A stretch of 38,198 nt of DNA from Tepidanaerobacter sp. GT38. GTDB taxonomy: Bacteria > Bacillota > Thermosediminibacteria > Thermosediminibacterales > Tepidanaerobacteraceae. Positions 16,123-25,471 of this stretch are shown here, piece by piece (positions within the stretch are counted from its first letter, which is position 1; every line of letters starts with the position of its first letter). The notes beneath the pieces were generated by a model, which saw only the letters and a list, made by a program, of their open reading frames with translations, did not search any database and had not been told where the DNA came from. The stretch spans positions 1-38,198 of the forward strand of contig NZ_JAFFJA010000058.1 in NCBI RefSeq assembly GCF_021991635.1. The letters run 5' to 3'. Both the position numbers and the translations under genes were made by a program.

Positions 16123-16854
16123 TTGCAAATACGATTGCAAAAATATTTATCTCAAGCGGGAATTGCTTCACGCCGGGCAAGTGAAAATCTAATTTTACAA
16201 GGTCGAATTAAAGTAAATGGAGTCACTGTTAAAGAATTAGGCACTAAGGTTGAGCCTGAGTCAGATATTATTGAGGTTGACGGTAAGATTTGCAATATAA
16301 AGCGTGAATTTATTTATATACTTTTAAATAAGCCCAAAGGAGTGCTTACTAGCGTTAAGGATCCTTTTGGAAGACCTACTGTAATTGACCTATTAAAAGG
16401 GGTAAAAGAGAAAGTTTTTCCTGTTGGACGCTTGGATAAAGATACAGAGGGTCTCTTGTTGTTAACAAATGATGGTGAGCTTACATATAAAATTACTCAC
16501 CCCAAATTTAAAGTTATTAAAACGTATATTGCTCATGTGCAAGGTGTTATTGATGAAAAAGATATAAAAGCTTTACAAAGTGGTATCATGCTTGAAGATG
16601 GTTTAACATCACCTGCTAGTGTAAGAATAATAAAGAAGTTAGGAAGCTCAACAATAATTGAGCTTAAGATTCATGAAGGCAGAAAGCGGCAGATTAGGCG
16701 AATGTGTGCAGCAATAGGACACCCCGTTATTGATTTAAAGAGAACGAAACTCGGAAAGCTTTCGTTAAATGGTTTAAAAGTAGGTCAATGGAGGTACTTA
16801 AATCAAGGCGAAATTAATTACATAAAGAAACTTAAAGGAGAGCGAAAAGATTGA
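16123..16854 (+). CDS. rluB: Ribosomal pseudouridine synthase, RsuA/RluB family
   Basis: It modifies rRNA uridines. An S4 RNA-binding domain comes first (IRLQKYLSQAGIASRR), then the catalytic domain with GRLDKDTEGLLLLTNDGE containing the nucleophilic Asp, and HEGRKRQIRRMCAAIGHPV. The length of 243 is typical of RluB. The frame opens at ATG 16087, but a TATAAT covers that region and AAAGGAGAG at 16108-16116 best serves TTG 16123, which starts the protein at the S4 domain. TTG 16117 is too close to the SD. It overlaps the following GNAT gene by four bases. RluB versus RsuA is not certain. Confidence 0.88.
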   Translation: MQIRLQKYLSQAGIASRRASENLILQGRIKVNGVTVKELGTKVEPESDIIEVDGKICNIKREFIYILLNKPKGVLTSVKDPFGRPTVIDLLKGVKEKVFPVGRLDKDTEGLLLLTNDGELTYKITHPKFKVIKTYIAHVQGVIDEKDIKALQSGIMLEDGLTSPASVRIIKKLGSSTIIELKIHEGRKRQIRRMCAAIGHPVIDLKRTKLGKLSLNGLKVGQWRYLNQGEINYIKKLKGERKD

Positions 16855-17303
16855 TTACAATAAGAAAGGCAACTTTCGAAGATAAATACAAAATACAGGA
16901 AGTAATAAATAATACTGATTTTGCTCAATTTTGCCCTGCTAATCTCACTGAACATACCTTGGTTGTAGAACTAGAAAACACAATAGTTGGTTGTGGAAAC
17001 TTAGATATTATTGAAGATTTAGCTCTAATAAAATTTGTTTATATAATTCCAAAGTACAGAAATCAAGGTTTAGGTGACGGTTTAGTTAGAGCACTTATAA
17101 ACTACGCTGACAGACGAAACGTAAAAAAGATATACATAATTTGCGATGACAAAAGTGAATATTTTAAGCGATTTGGCTTTAAATACGTCGCTGCAACCAA
17201 ATGTGACAGAAAACTGTATGAAAGCCATAGTAGGAATATAAAGGATCAATTTATTATGGAACTTGATGTGGATGAATTCTTTAACAGTTGCCATTGTCAT
17301 TAA
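16851..17303 (+). CDS. GNAT family N-acetyltransferase
   Basis: A 150-residue acetyl-CoA-dependent acetyltransferase. The acetyl-CoA loop is KYRNQGLGDGLV (Q-x-x-G-x-G) after the strand LALIKFVYIIP, and DDKSEYFKRFGFKYV is the usual C-terminal block. It resembles single-domain ArgA-like or YhbS-like proteins, but the substrate is unknown. TTG 16851 overlaps the TGA of the preceding gene and uses AAAGGAGAG, so the two are translationally coupled. The C-terminus ends in an unusual CHCH sequence. Confidence 0.82.
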   Translation: MITIRKATFEDKYKIQEVINNTDFAQFCPANLTEHTLVVELENTIVGCGNLDIIEDLALIKFVYIIPKYRNQGLGDGLVRALINYADRRNVKKIYIICDDKSEYFKRFGFKYVAATKCDRKLYESHSRNIKDQFIMELDVDEFFNSCHCH

Positions 17304-17329
17304 CTATGTAATTGCAAGCAATTATATAT

Positions 17330-17358
17330 TTGAGAATTTAGTTTATATCTGATATAAT
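17330..17358 (+). promoter_or_regulatory. Sigma-A promoter for speE-speB
   Basis: TTGAGA (17330-17335) and TATAAT (17353-17358) are separated by exactly 17 bases. The transcript would start near 17365, about 30 bases before speE. Confidence 0.8.
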
Positions 17359-17395
17359 TTTTCCCGAAAAATATGTTGAATTAGGGGTGAAACAT

Positions 17396-18220
17396 TTGGA
17401 GCTCTGGTTTTCAGAATACCAAACAAAAAATGTAAAATTGTCCTTTAGAATTAAAGAGATTCTTTATGCGACACAAAGCGAGTATCAAAAGATTTCAGTA
17501 TATGAAACAGAAGACTTCGGAAGGCTTTTGACTTTAGACGATTTAGTCATGCTTACTACAAAGGACGAATACATTTATCACGAAATGATTTCACATGTTC
17601 CCATGTTGACACATGGCAACGCATCTAAGGTTTTAGTCATAGGTGGCGGAGATGGGGGAACAGTAAGGGAGCTTTTGAAGCATCCTGTAAAAGAAGTACA
17701 CTTGGTCGAGATCGATAAGGAAGTTGTAGAAACATCAAAAAAATATTTTCCATCAGTAAGTTGTGGTTTGACAGATCCTAGAGTTAAGATTTTTTATGAA
17801 GATGGGATAGAATTTGTAAAGAAAAATAAAGGTTATGACGTAATAATAATAGATTCAACAGACCCTATAGGACCAGCTGAAGGATTGTTTTCCACCCAGT
17901 TTTATAAAAACGTTTATAGTGCTTTAAATGAAGATGGAATTGTGGTTGCGCAAACTGAAACACCTATTTTATTGGGTGATTTAGTAAGAAAAATATATAA
18001 GGATATGTCATCCGTATTTGCCTATACTAATATGTATACTGCGGTTATTCCCACATATCCAGGAGCTCTCTGGACTTTTACTATGGGCTCAAAAACTATA
18101 AACCCTGTTACTAAGGAAATCAGTTCTATGCCAAATTTAGATACAAAGTACTATACTAGGGAACTTCACAAAAGTTATTTTATTTTACCACCTTTTGTCG
18201 GTAAACTAATTTCAGAATAG
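17396..18220 (+). CDS. speE: Spermidine synthase (polyamine aminopropyltransferase)
   Basis: It transfers the aminopropyl group from decarboxylated SAM to putrescine. The SAM-binding G83-G-G-D-G-G88, acidic EID near residue 105, DSTDPIGPAEGLF (153-165) and TYPGALWTF are the family motifs; 274 residues is normal. The frame also opens at GTG 17387, but AGGGGTG at 17383-17389 is correctly spaced for TTG 17396, giving MELWFSEYQTKN as in other SpeE proteins. speB follows by ten bases and speD lies further on at 26699, so the window holds most of the spermidine route. Confidence 0.95.
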   Translation: MELWFSEYQTKNVKLSFRIKEILYATQSEYQKISVYETEDFGRLLTLDDLVMLTTKDEYIYHEMISHVPMLTHGNASKVLVIGGGDGGTVRELLKHPVKEVHLVEIDKEVVETSKKYFPSVSCGLTDPRVKIFYEDGIEFVKKNKGYDVIIIDSTDPIGPAEGLFSTQFYKNVYSALNEDGIVVAQTETPILLGDLVRKIYKDMSSVFAYTNMYTAVIPTYPGALWTFTMGSKTINPVTKEISSMPNLDTKYYTRELHKSYFILPPFVGKLISE

Positions 18221-18230
18221 AGGAGAATAG

Positions 18231-19097
18231 ATGTTGAGTATATTTGAACATTTACACAATCAAGATAGATTTTTGGAAGCAAAAGACGATTACAAGAATT
18301 CGAAGATCGTAATTATCGGAGTTCCTATGGATTTTACAGTAAGTTTCAGACCCGGTACTCGTTTTGGGCCTAAAAAAATAAGGGAAGTTTCCTATGGCCT
18401 AGAAAGTTATAGTGTGTATGCTGATGATTCTCTCGAAGAGAAAAAGTTTTTTGATGCTGGTGATGTGGACATACCCTTTGGAAATGTTGCAAAAAGCCTT
18501 GAACTTATAGAAGAAGTTACTGAGCACTGCTTAAATGACAATAAAATCCCTTTGTTTTTAGGAGGGGAACATCTCGTAAGCTATCCTATAGTAAAAAAAG
18601 TAGCTGAAAAATATCCTGAACTTACAGTTGTGCATTTTGACGCCCATGCTGATTTAAGGGACAGTTTTTTCGGAGAAAAACTATCACATGCCACTGTCTT
18701 GCGAAGAATTTCTGAACACGTTAAAGATAAACATATTTATCATTTCGGTATACGCTCTGGAGTAAAAGAAGAGTTTGTTTATGCAAATGAACACACTCAT
18801 ATGTTTCCAATCGAGGTCAAGGCACCTTTTTTAAGTGTATTCCAAGATTTGAAAGACAAACCTATATATATAACCCTTGATATTGATGTGATTGATCCGG
18901 CTTTTGCTCCAGGTACAGGAACTCCTGAACCAGGTGGTTGCAGTTCTCAAGAAATACTGGAAGTTGTAAGTTATTTTAAAGAATTAAACATTGTGGGATT
19001 TGACCTAGTAGAAGTGTCTCCTGCTAATGATTTATCTGAAAGAACTTCACTTTTAGCAGCTAAAATAGTGCGGGAATTTATAATAGGCTTGGGGTAA
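18231..19097 (+). CDS. speB: Agmatinase (ureohydrolase family)
   Basis: It hydrolyses agmatine to putrescine and urea with a binuclear manganese centre. Visible ligands: H114 (GGEHLVSYP), D137, H139 and D141 (HFDAHADLRD), D217 and D219 (ITLDIDVIDP). GTGTPEPGG is the agmatinase-type substrate loop, and linkage to speE favours agmatinase over arginase. ATG 18231 follows AGAGGAGAA, ten bases after speE. The 288 residues match the family. Agmatine would come from an arginine decarboxylase not present here. Confidence 0.93.
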   Translation: MLSIFEHLHNQDRFLEAKDDYKNSKIVIIGVPMDFTVSFRPGTRFGPKKIREVSYGLESYSVYADDSLEEKKFFDAGDVDIPFGNVAKSLELIEEVTEHCLNDNKIPLFLGGEHLVSYPIVKKVAEKYPELTVVHFDAHADLRDSFFGEKLSHATVLRRISEHVKDKHIYHFGIRSGVKEEFVYANEHTHMFPIEVKAPFLSVFQDLKDKPIYITLDIDVIDPAFAPGTGTPEPGGCSSQEILEVVSYFKELNIVGFDLVEVSPANDLSERTSLLAAKIVREFIIGLG

Positions 19098-19109
19098 AAA
19101 GGTGGTAAA

Positions 19110-20360
19110 ATGCCCGAAGAAATTTTAAAAGTTAAAAACCTTAGTTTTAAATATGACGATAAAAATATATTAAATGATATTAGTTTTACGTTAGATGTTG
19201 GAGATTTTGTAGGCATATTAGGTCCTAACGGTTGTGGCAAAACTACCTTGCTAAAAAATATTAATCGTTGGCTTAAACCACATAAGGGCAGTATTTATGT
19301 TGATGGCTCAAATGTTTTTAAACTTAGCGTAAAGGATTTAGCTAAACGTGTAGCTACGGTTCCGCAGGATACATCTTTAGAAGATATAAGCTTTACAGTA
19401 GAGCAAGTAGTAGCCATGGGTCGGAATCCTCACTTAAAAAGCTTTGAACACGAACATTCGAAAGATATGCTAATAATCGAAGATTGTATGAAAACTATGG
19501 ACGTAATGCATCTTCGAGATAAGCCTATCAATCAGCTGAGCGGTGGAGAAAGACAAAGGGTACTAATTGCCAGAGCCCTAGCCCAACAACCAACTTTACT
19601 TTTATTAGATGAACCTACATCTCATCTAGATATTAATTACCAGTGGGAACTGCTTGAGCTACTAAAAAATTTATGTATCAAAAAATCATTGACTATATTG
19701 ATTGTTCTCCATGACATTAATTTAGCATCTATGTTTTGCAATAAAGTGATTCTTTTAAAAGAACATAGGATATATAAAATGGGCTACTTACATGAAGTAA
19801 TAAATGAACAAAATATAAAAGAAGTTTTCAATATGAATGTTCGTGTAGATTATTCCAACGACCAGAAGCGGCCAGTTATTATTTTTTTAAATTTAGCCAA
19901 TGAAGATGCGCAATCTAGACCTTTTGAAAGACTCCATGTAATTTGTGGCGGTGGAGAAGGTGAAAGATTATTATATTATTTAAGTCAAAGAGGTTATAAA
20001 GTTTCTACTGGTGTTTTAAATAAAGGCGATACAGATTGGAAAGTGGCAAGGCTTTTGGGTTTTACCGTTGTGGAAGAAATACCATTTTCACCTATTACCG
20101 AGGAAAAAGCAATAGAAAATATTTCTTACATTAATGAGTCTGATGCAGTTATCCTGGCTAATATTCCCTTTGGTTTCGGAAATTTAAAAAATCTCGAATG
20201 TATTAATCAACTAGTTGCTCAAAAAATAATTTTTATTTTAGAAGAACAGGACATTGAAAATAGAGATTATACCAATGGTAAAGCTGCAAAAATATATAAT
20301 CACATCAAGACGAGAGCTACAGTACTCAATTCAATGGAAGAGTTAAAAAAGATAATATAA
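19110..20360 (+). CDS. ABC transporter ATPase (FecE/BtuD-like) with an extra C-terminal domain
   Basis: Residues 1-245 are a siderophore/cobalamin-type ABC ATPase: Walker A GPNGCGKTT (38-46), Q-loop VPQDT, signature LSGGE (143-147), Walker B LLLLDE (163-168) and the H-loop VLHDINLA. Residues 265-416 form an extra domain starting HVICGGGEGERLLYYLSQRG, followed by VSTGVLNKGDTDW and DAVILANIPFG, with a Rossmann-like pattern and a glycine-rich nucleotide-binding-style turn. I know of no function for it. No permease or binding protein is adjacent; it follows speB by 12 bases and overlaps the next gene's upstream codons. It might pair with a remote corrinoid or iron transporter. Confidence 0.85.
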   Translation: MPEEILKVKNLSFKYDDKNILNDISFTLDVGDFVGILGPNGCGKTTLLKNINRWLKPHKGSIYVDGSNVFKLSVKDLAKRVATVPQDTSLEDISFTVEQVVAMGRNPHLKSFEHEHSKDMLIIEDCMKTMDVMHLRDKPINQLSGGERQRVLIARALAQQPTLLLLDEPTSHLDINYQWELLELLKNLCIKKSLTILIVLHDINLASMFCNKVILLKEHRIYKMGYLHEVINEQNIKEVFNMNVRVDYSNDQKRPVIIFLNLANEDAQSRPFERLHVICGGGEGERLLYYLSQRGYKVSTGVLNKGDTDWKVARLLGFTVVEEIPFSPITEEKAIENISYINESDAVILANIPFGFGNLKNLECINQLVAQKIIFILEEQDIENRDYTNGKAAKIYNHIKTRATVLNSMEELKKII

Positions 20361-20377
20361 TGTTGGAGGGGCAACTT

Positions 20378-20839
20378 ATGGTTAAGGTCAAACTTGGCGA
20401 TGAGATAGTTCAAAGCAAAATAAGGTTTAAAGTGAGGTTCGATTATAGGGGGGAGTATAAACCCGGAAAGTTTTTGTTTGGCGGAAAGCCCGTAGAACAA
20501 GTTGCTCAAGAAACAAGAGAAGAACAATTAGCCTTGCTAAAAAATATACCCGTTCAGGGTATTTCCTTTATTGACTGTGATATTTCTCAAGAACCCTATG
20601 TGGTTTACGATGAGGCTTTAGGAGAAAAAGTAGCATATGCTCCTTGTGAGATTACTATGCATGCCGACTCAATCGAAGATATAATTCGTTTTGTCATGAG
20701 AGAAGAATTTAGGAAACTGGAAATTTTGGAACCACCGCAAATGTTTATAACAAATAAAGATTTAGAGAGAATATTATTTAGAATGAATGAAGAATTAAAA
20801 AATCAACTAATGCTCTTGTCAAGAAAAATAAAACGATAA
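20378..20839 (+). CDS. Conserved hypothetical protein, 153 residues
   Basis: A soluble, charged protein of alpha-beta appearance. The N-terminal half is beta-rich (VKVKLGDEIVQSKIRFKVRFDYRGEY); the rest has GISFIDCDISQEPYVVYDE, then DSIEDIIRFVMREEFRKLEI and a helical C-terminus. No domain is recognised. An ATG at 20360 overlaps the ABC gene stop, but GGAGGGG at 20364-20370 serves ATG 20378. It lies between the ABC ATPase and the HI0933 flavoprotein, without clear functional context. Confidence 0.7.
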   Translation: MVKVKLGDEIVQSKIRFKVRFDYRGEYKPGKFLFGGKPVEQVAQETREEQLALLKNIPVQGISFIDCDISQEPYVVYDEALGEKVAYAPCEITMHADSIEDIIRFVMREEFRKLEILEPPQMFITNKDLERILFRMNEELKNQLMLLSRKIKR

Positions 20840-20851
20840 CGGGATGATCAA

Positions 20852-22078
20852 ATGACTAAAGTTGCAATAATTGGCGGTGGCGCTGCAGGTCTTATGGCAT
20901 CTTATCAGGCCGCTTCACGAGGTGCTGAAGTATATCTTTTCGAGAGAAATCCTAATCTAGGAAGAAAGATATTGATTTCTGGAAAAGGTCGGTGTAATTT
21001 AACAAACATAAAAAATTTGAAAGATTTTATTGCCAATTACCCCGGTAACGGCAAATTTCTTTTTAGCTCTCTTACAGCCTTTTCTAACACAGATTTAATA
21101 GCATTTTTTGAAGGACTCGGAGTAAAAACCAAAGTAGAGCGGGGCGGAAGAGTTTTTCCCCAGTCTGATAAATCGCTTGATGTGGTTAATGCTATGCAAA
21201 AAGCACTGAAAGATTTGGACGTCAATATCATGTTCAACAGTCGTGTAAGGCGTTTAGTTATAGAACAGGATCAAATAAAAGGTATATTGTTTGGCGATAC
21301 ATTAAAAGAATTTTATTGTGATAAAGTTGTTATTGCAACAGGAGGCCTTTCTTATCCATCTACCGGTTCTACGGGAGATGGATATGAACTTGCGCTACAA
21401 GCAGGTCATACCATTGTACCTCTTAAGCCATCACTGGTCCCTTTAATATGTCAAGAGGATTGGGTAAAGGATCTTCAGGGGCTTACTCTGAAAAATGTTG
21501 AGGCGACAGTGTATGTTAAGCAAAAAAAGATAGCTTCAGAATTTGGCGAAATGCTATTTACCCATTATGGCATATCAGGACCCATAATATTAACTTTAAG
21601 TCGACAGGTAGTGGACTATCTGGAATCTAACCCTGTGGTTTCAATAAATCTAAAACCGGCTTTAACAGAACAGGAGCTTGAACAGCGTTTGCTCAGGGAT
21701 TTTAATTTATATAAAAATAAAATGTTTAAAAACTCACTAAATGATTTATTACCTAAAAAGATGATTCCGGTTTTTGTTAATTATACCGGAATTGATCCGG
21801 AAAAAAAGATCAATCAAATTACGCGCAATGAAAGAAAAAAGATACTGGATTCTTTAAGAAATTTTTGCGTAACTATAACAGGATGTAGAGAAAATGAAGC
21901 TATTGTAACTCGCGGTGGAGTTTCCATTAAAGAAATTAATCCTAAAACCATGGAATCCAAAAAAATTAAGGGATTGTATTTTGCAGGTGAAGTTATAGAT
22001 ATAGATGGAGTAACAGGAGGTTATAACCTGCAAGCAGCCTTTTCTACTGGCTTTGTTGCAGGATGTAACTGTGCTTAA
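20852..22078 (+). CDS. HI0933/BaiN-like flavoprotein (NAD(P)/FAD-dependent oxidoreductase)
   Basis: A 408-residue flavoprotein with VAIIGGGAAGLMASYQAA (residues 4-21), RKILISGKGRCNLTN (38-52), the hallmark of the HI0933 family, GGLSYPSTGSTGDGY near residue 163, and a C-terminal GLYFAGEVIDIDGVTGGYNLQAAFSTG FAD-contact block. Members are variously called aminoacetone oxidases or dehydrogenases; physiological substrates are uncertain. It starts 12 bases after the 153-residue protein and leads the cmk-plsC-ispH run. Confidence 0.88.
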   Translation: MTKVAIIGGGAAGLMASYQAASRGAEVYLFERNPNLGRKILISGKGRCNLTNIKNLKDFIANYPGNGKFLFSSLTAFSNTDLIAFFEGLGVKTKVERGGRVFPQSDKSLDVVNAMQKALKDLDVNIMFNSRVRRLVIEQDQIKGILFGDTLKEFYCDKVVIATGGLSYPSTGSTGDGYELALQAGHTIVPLKPSLVPLICQEDWVKDLQGLTLKNVEATVYVKQKKIASEFGEMLFTHYGISGPIILTLSRQVVDYLESNPVVSINLKPALTEQELEQRLLRDFNLYKNKMFKNSLNDLLPKKMIPVFVNYTGIDPEKKINQITRNERKKILDSLRNFCVTITGCRENEAIVTRGGVSIKEINPKTMESKKIKGLYFAGEVIDIDGVTGGYNLQAAFSTGFVAGCNCA

Positions 22079-22099
22079 AATAAATGAGGAGAGATTCTT

Positions 22100-22759
22100 T
22101 TGAATTTCAATATTGCTATTGATGGTCCTGCTGGTGCAGGTAAAAGCACCGTTGCTAAAATAGTTGCTGATACGTTAAACATGACCTATATTGATACAGG
22201 AGCCATGTATCGGGCTATTACCTTGTTGTCAATCCGGCATAACAAAAGTGACATTAATGACATTGTTGAACTTATCAAACAGATAGAAATTAAAATTGAA
22301 GGAAAAAGAGTTTATATAGATAACGAAGATGTGTCTGATGATATAAGAAGTATTGAAGTAACCAATGAAGTTTCAAGAATAGCTAAGATACCGGAAATTA
22401 GGCATGTAATGATACAACTTCAACGGGAAATGGCGAAAAACAAAGGTGTGGTTATGGATGGGCGAGATATCGGAACAATTGTTTTACCTGATGCGAAATA
22501 CAAATTTTTTTTAACAGCAGACGTAAGGGAAAGGGCTATTCGAAGATATAGGGAAATGATAAGAAAAGGGCATGATGTTACTTTGGAGCAAGTGGAAAAA
22601 GATATAGAGTATAGAGATTTTCAGGATAAAAATCGCGATTATTCACCTTTAAAAGCTGCTGAAGATGCTGTAATTATTGACACTACCAACAAAACCATAC
22701 AGCAAGTAGTTGAAGAAATAATAGATGTGATAAAAAGGGGGGAAGGTATTGTTTTATAG
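22100..22759 (+). CDS. cmk: Cytidylate kinase
   Basis: It phosphorylates CMP/dCMP with ATP. P-loop IDGPAGAGKSTVAK (7-20), IDTGAMYRA (NMP-binding) and VVMDGRDIGTIVLPDAKYKFFL are diagnostic; 219 residues is normal. TTG 22100 follows GAGGAGAG. The last codons overlap the plsC start by 11 bases. The order flavoprotein-cmk-plsC-ispH/S1 is typical of Clostridia. Confidence 0.95.
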   Translation: MNFNIAIDGPAGAGKSTVAKIVADTLNMTYIDTGAMYRAITLLSIRHNKSDINDIVELIKQIEIKIEGKRVYIDNEDVSDDIRSIEVTNEVSRIAKIPEIRHVMIQLQREMAKNKGVVMDGRDIGTIVLPDAKYKFFLTADVRERAIRRYREMIRKGHDVTLEQVEKDIEYRDFQDKNRDYSPLKAAEDAVIIDTTNKTIQQVVEEIIDVIKRGEGIVL

Positions 22760-23336
22760 CTTTATCAGATTTATATGCAATATAGTGATACATGTATTAT
22801 TCAAAATTAGAACTACCGGCATTAGTGATTTTCCGGAGCATGGTGCTGTAATTGTTTATTCAAACCATAAAAGCGTGTGGGACCCTGTAATTATAGGTTG
22901 TGTATTAAAAAGACCAATTTACTTTATGGCTAAAGAAGAGTTGTTTTCATATCCTATTTTTGGTACTATTCTTAAGAAGTTAAATGCTTTTCCGGTTAAA
23001 AGAGGTAAGCCTGATAGAAAAGCTATAAGAGAAGCTCTTCATGTTTTAGAGAATAGGCAAGTTTTAGGTATCTTTCCAGAAGGCACAAGAAGCAAAGATG
23101 GCAAATTGCTAGAACCTGAACCGGGCTTAGCCCTTATTTCAGCAAAAAGCAAAGATGTAATTTTGGTGCCTGTAGCAATAAACGGCAATTACAAATTATT
23201 TTCCAGGATTGATGTAAAGTTTGGAAAACCTATAAAATTTGATGAATATTATCAAAGTGAAACGTTGTCATCTCGAGAATTAAAAGAGATTAGTGTTGCT
23301 CTGTTTTCGGAAGTGGCCAATTTAATATCCTCTTAA
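22749..23336 (+). CDS. plsC: 1-acyl-sn-glycerol-3-phosphate acyltransferase
   Basis: It acylates lysophosphatidic acid to phosphatidic acid at the membrane. The H-x4-D motif is H40-KSVW-D45; block III is F109-P-E-G-T-R114; an N-terminal hydrophobic helix (residues 1-18) anchors it. It has 195 residues. TTG 22749 lies inside the end of cmk behind AAAAGGGGGGAAGG, so the genes are coupled. Confidence 0.92.
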   Translation: MFYSFIRFICNIVIHVLFKIRTTGISDFPEHGAVIVYSNHKSVWDPVIIGCVLKRPIYFMAKEELFSYPIFGTILKKLNAFPVKRGKPDRKAIREALHVLENRQVLGIFPEGTRSKDGKLLEPEPGLALISAKSKDVILVPVAINGNYKLFSRIDVKFGKPIKFDEYYQSETLSSRELKEISVALFSEVANLISS

Positions 23337-23454
23337 TTTTTTATAAAAAGCAGGAATTATTCATATCTTTATCGAATCAAAAGAAAGTTAGTCTTTTAAA
23401 TTAAGAATTAATTGCTTTTATGCGTTAATAATAATTTGTAGGAAGTGAAATTGT

Positions 23455-25461
23455 TTGAAACTAATTATTGCCGATCACGCAGGATTTTGTTTTGGCGTAA
23501 ATAAGGCCATGAAAACAGTTGAGAGTTTAATCGAAAAAAATGAGCAGGCCTATACACTAGGGCCAATAATTCACAATCCTCAAGAAGTTGAAAGACTAAA
23601 AAGTTTAGGAATTACAGCTGCAGACCTTTGTGATATAAAAAATGGGAACGTAATTATTAGGACTCATGGTGTTGGCCCAGATGTGATAAAACAATTAGAA
23701 TCACGAGGATTAAACATCATCGATTGTACATGTCCCCTCGTAAAACGGGTTCAAAAATTAGCCGCTGATATTTCCAATAAAGGATATCTTACTGTTATAA
23801 TAGGTGATCATAATCACCCTGAAGTTGAGGGTATTAAGAGTTGGTGTAATGGGGATGTAAAAGTAATAGAAAATGTAGAAGAAGCCAAAAATTTTTATAC
23901 AAATAAAAGAGTTGGTGTAGTAATACAGACCACACAAACTGAAGAAAATGTAAATAACATTATGAATATATTACAATCAAAACTTGATATTGCTGTTTTT
24001 TACAACACAAGATGTAAAGCTACTTTGGATCGGCAAAATGCTGCTGCCGAAGTAGCGGCAAATGTAGATGTAATACTTGTGATTGGAGGCAAACACAGCT
24101 CCAATACTAAAAAATTAGTCAAAGTTTGTCAGAATGTAGGGGCGAAAGTTTACCATATAGAAACAGCCGCAGAAATACAAAGAGACTGGTTTAAATCTAC
24201 TGATATAGTTGGTATAACTGCCGGAGCTTCTACACCTGACTGGATTATAAAGGAGGTTATTTCTAAGATGGATGAACTAAATAAAGACATGGACAAGCAA
24301 GAAGTAGCAAGAAACATGGAAGAAGGTGAAGTAATTTACGCAGATGCTTTCACTGATTTGAAAGAAGATACTATTGTAGAAGGGACTGTAGTAAAAATTG
24401 ACAGCAATGAAGTTCTGGTAAACATCGGATACAAATCCGATGGTGTTATACCAATTAATGAACTTTCTAATATACCTTTTGAATCTCCTGAGGACATTGT
24501 TAAAGTAGGAGATAAGATACAAGTATATGTTGTAAATCTAGAAGATAAAGATGGCAATGTAATTTTATCAAAGAAAAAGGCAGATGCCATCAACGCATGG
24601 AATTTTGTGGAACAAGCATACCATAATCAAAGTGAAATTGAAGGGGTAGTAACTGAGGTTGTAAAAGGTGGTGTTTTAGCAAATATTAATGGAATTAAGG
24701 GATTTATTCCTGCTTCACACCTTGATATAAAATATGTTCCCGATTTGAACGTATTTGTGGGTCAGAAATTGAAATTGCAGGTAATAGAACTTGACAGAAA
24801 AAAGAACCGCATAGTATTATCCCGTAAAGTTGTCCTTGAAAAGGAAAGAGAAAGGTTAAAGGAAAAAACTTGGGCAACTATTGAAGAAGGCCAGATTATT
24901 AAGGGCGTTGTAAAAAGGCTTACAGATTTTGGTGCATTTGTAGATATTGGTGGTGTTGATGGACTTATACACATTTCTGATTTAGCATGGCATAAGATTA
25001 AACATCCTTCGGAAGTTCTAACTGAAGAACAAGAAGTAAAAGTACAGGTATTGAGTGTAGATAAACAGCGGGGACGCATATCCCTTGGTTTAAAACAAGC
25101 TTTGCCCAACCCTTGGGACGATGTGGATAAAAAGTATAAAATAGGTTCTATTATTGAAGGCAAAATTGTAAAGCTTGTAAGTTTTGGTGCATTTGTTGAG
25201 GTTGAACCAGGTGTAGAAGGCCTTGTCCATATTTCACAGATATCAAAAGACCATATATCAAATCCAGAAGAGGTTTTAAAGATAGGGGATATTGTAAAAG
25301 TAAAGATAATGGATATCAATGTGAAAGAAAAGAGAATGAGCCTTAGCATCAAAGAAGTTCAGGGTGAAGATGAGGATAAACAAGAATATGAAGTGCATAA
25401 CGAAAATAGTGGAATAACTATTGGAGAGATGGTTGGAGACTTGTTCAAAAAAAATAATTAA
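23455..25461 (+). CDS. ispH: IspH fused to ribosomal protein S1-type domains
   Basis: Residues 1-280 are 4-hydroxy-3-methylbut-2-enyl diphosphate reductase, the last MEP-pathway step, with 4Fe-4S ligands C12 (GFCFGV), C93 (CTCPLV) and C187 (NTRCKAT) and HPEVEG near 121. Residues 300-650 hold four S1 RNA-binding repeats, best in the third (IIKGVVKRLTDFGAFVDIG) and fourth (IIEGKIVKLVSFGAFVEVE). The fusion is a known Clostridia arrangement. TTG 23455 follows GTAGGAAGTG. An internal ATG near 24268, behind AAAGGAGG at 24250-24257, could allow separate synthesis of the S1 portion. A terminator follows. Confidence 0.95.
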   Translation: MKLIIADHAGFCFGVNKAMKTVESLIEKNEQAYTLGPIIHNPQEVERLKSLGITAADLCDIKNGNVIIRTHGVGPDVIKQLESRGLNIIDCTCPLVKRVQKLAADISNKGYLTVIIGDHNHPEVEGIKSWCNGDVKVIENVEEAKNFYTNKRVGVVIQTTQTEENVNNIMNILQSKLDIAVFYNTRCKATLDRQNAAAEVAANVDVILVIGGKHSSNTKKLVKVCQNVGAKVYHIETAAEIQRDWFKSTDIVGITAGASTPDWIIKEVISKMDELNKDMDKQEVARNMEEGEVIYADAFTDLKEDTIVEGTVVKIDSNEVLVNIGYKSDGVIPINELSNIPFESPEDIVKVGDKIQVYVVNLEDKDGNVILSKKKADAINAWNFVEQAYHNQSEIEGVVTEVVKGGVLANINGIKGFIPASHLDIKYVPDLNVFVGQKLKLQVIELDRKKNRIVLSRKVVLEKERERLKEKTWATIEEGQIIKGVVKRLTDFGAFVDIGGVDGLIHISDLAWHKIKHPSEVLTEEQEVKVQVLSVDKQRGRISLGLKQALPNPWDDVDKKYKIGSIIEGKIVKLVSFGAFVEVEPGVEGLVHISQISKDHISNPEEVLKIGDIVKVKIMDINVKEKRMSLSIKEVQGEDEDKQEYEVHNENSGITIGEMVGDLFKKNN

Positions 25462-25471
25462 GGAAATAATG

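Noticed and set aside
24762-25352. Long antisense ORF (196 codons) opposite the S1 domains
   Set aside because: It is a shadow frame of the strongly conserved S1 repeats, with Ser/Thr/Phe-rich composition and no SD or family features.
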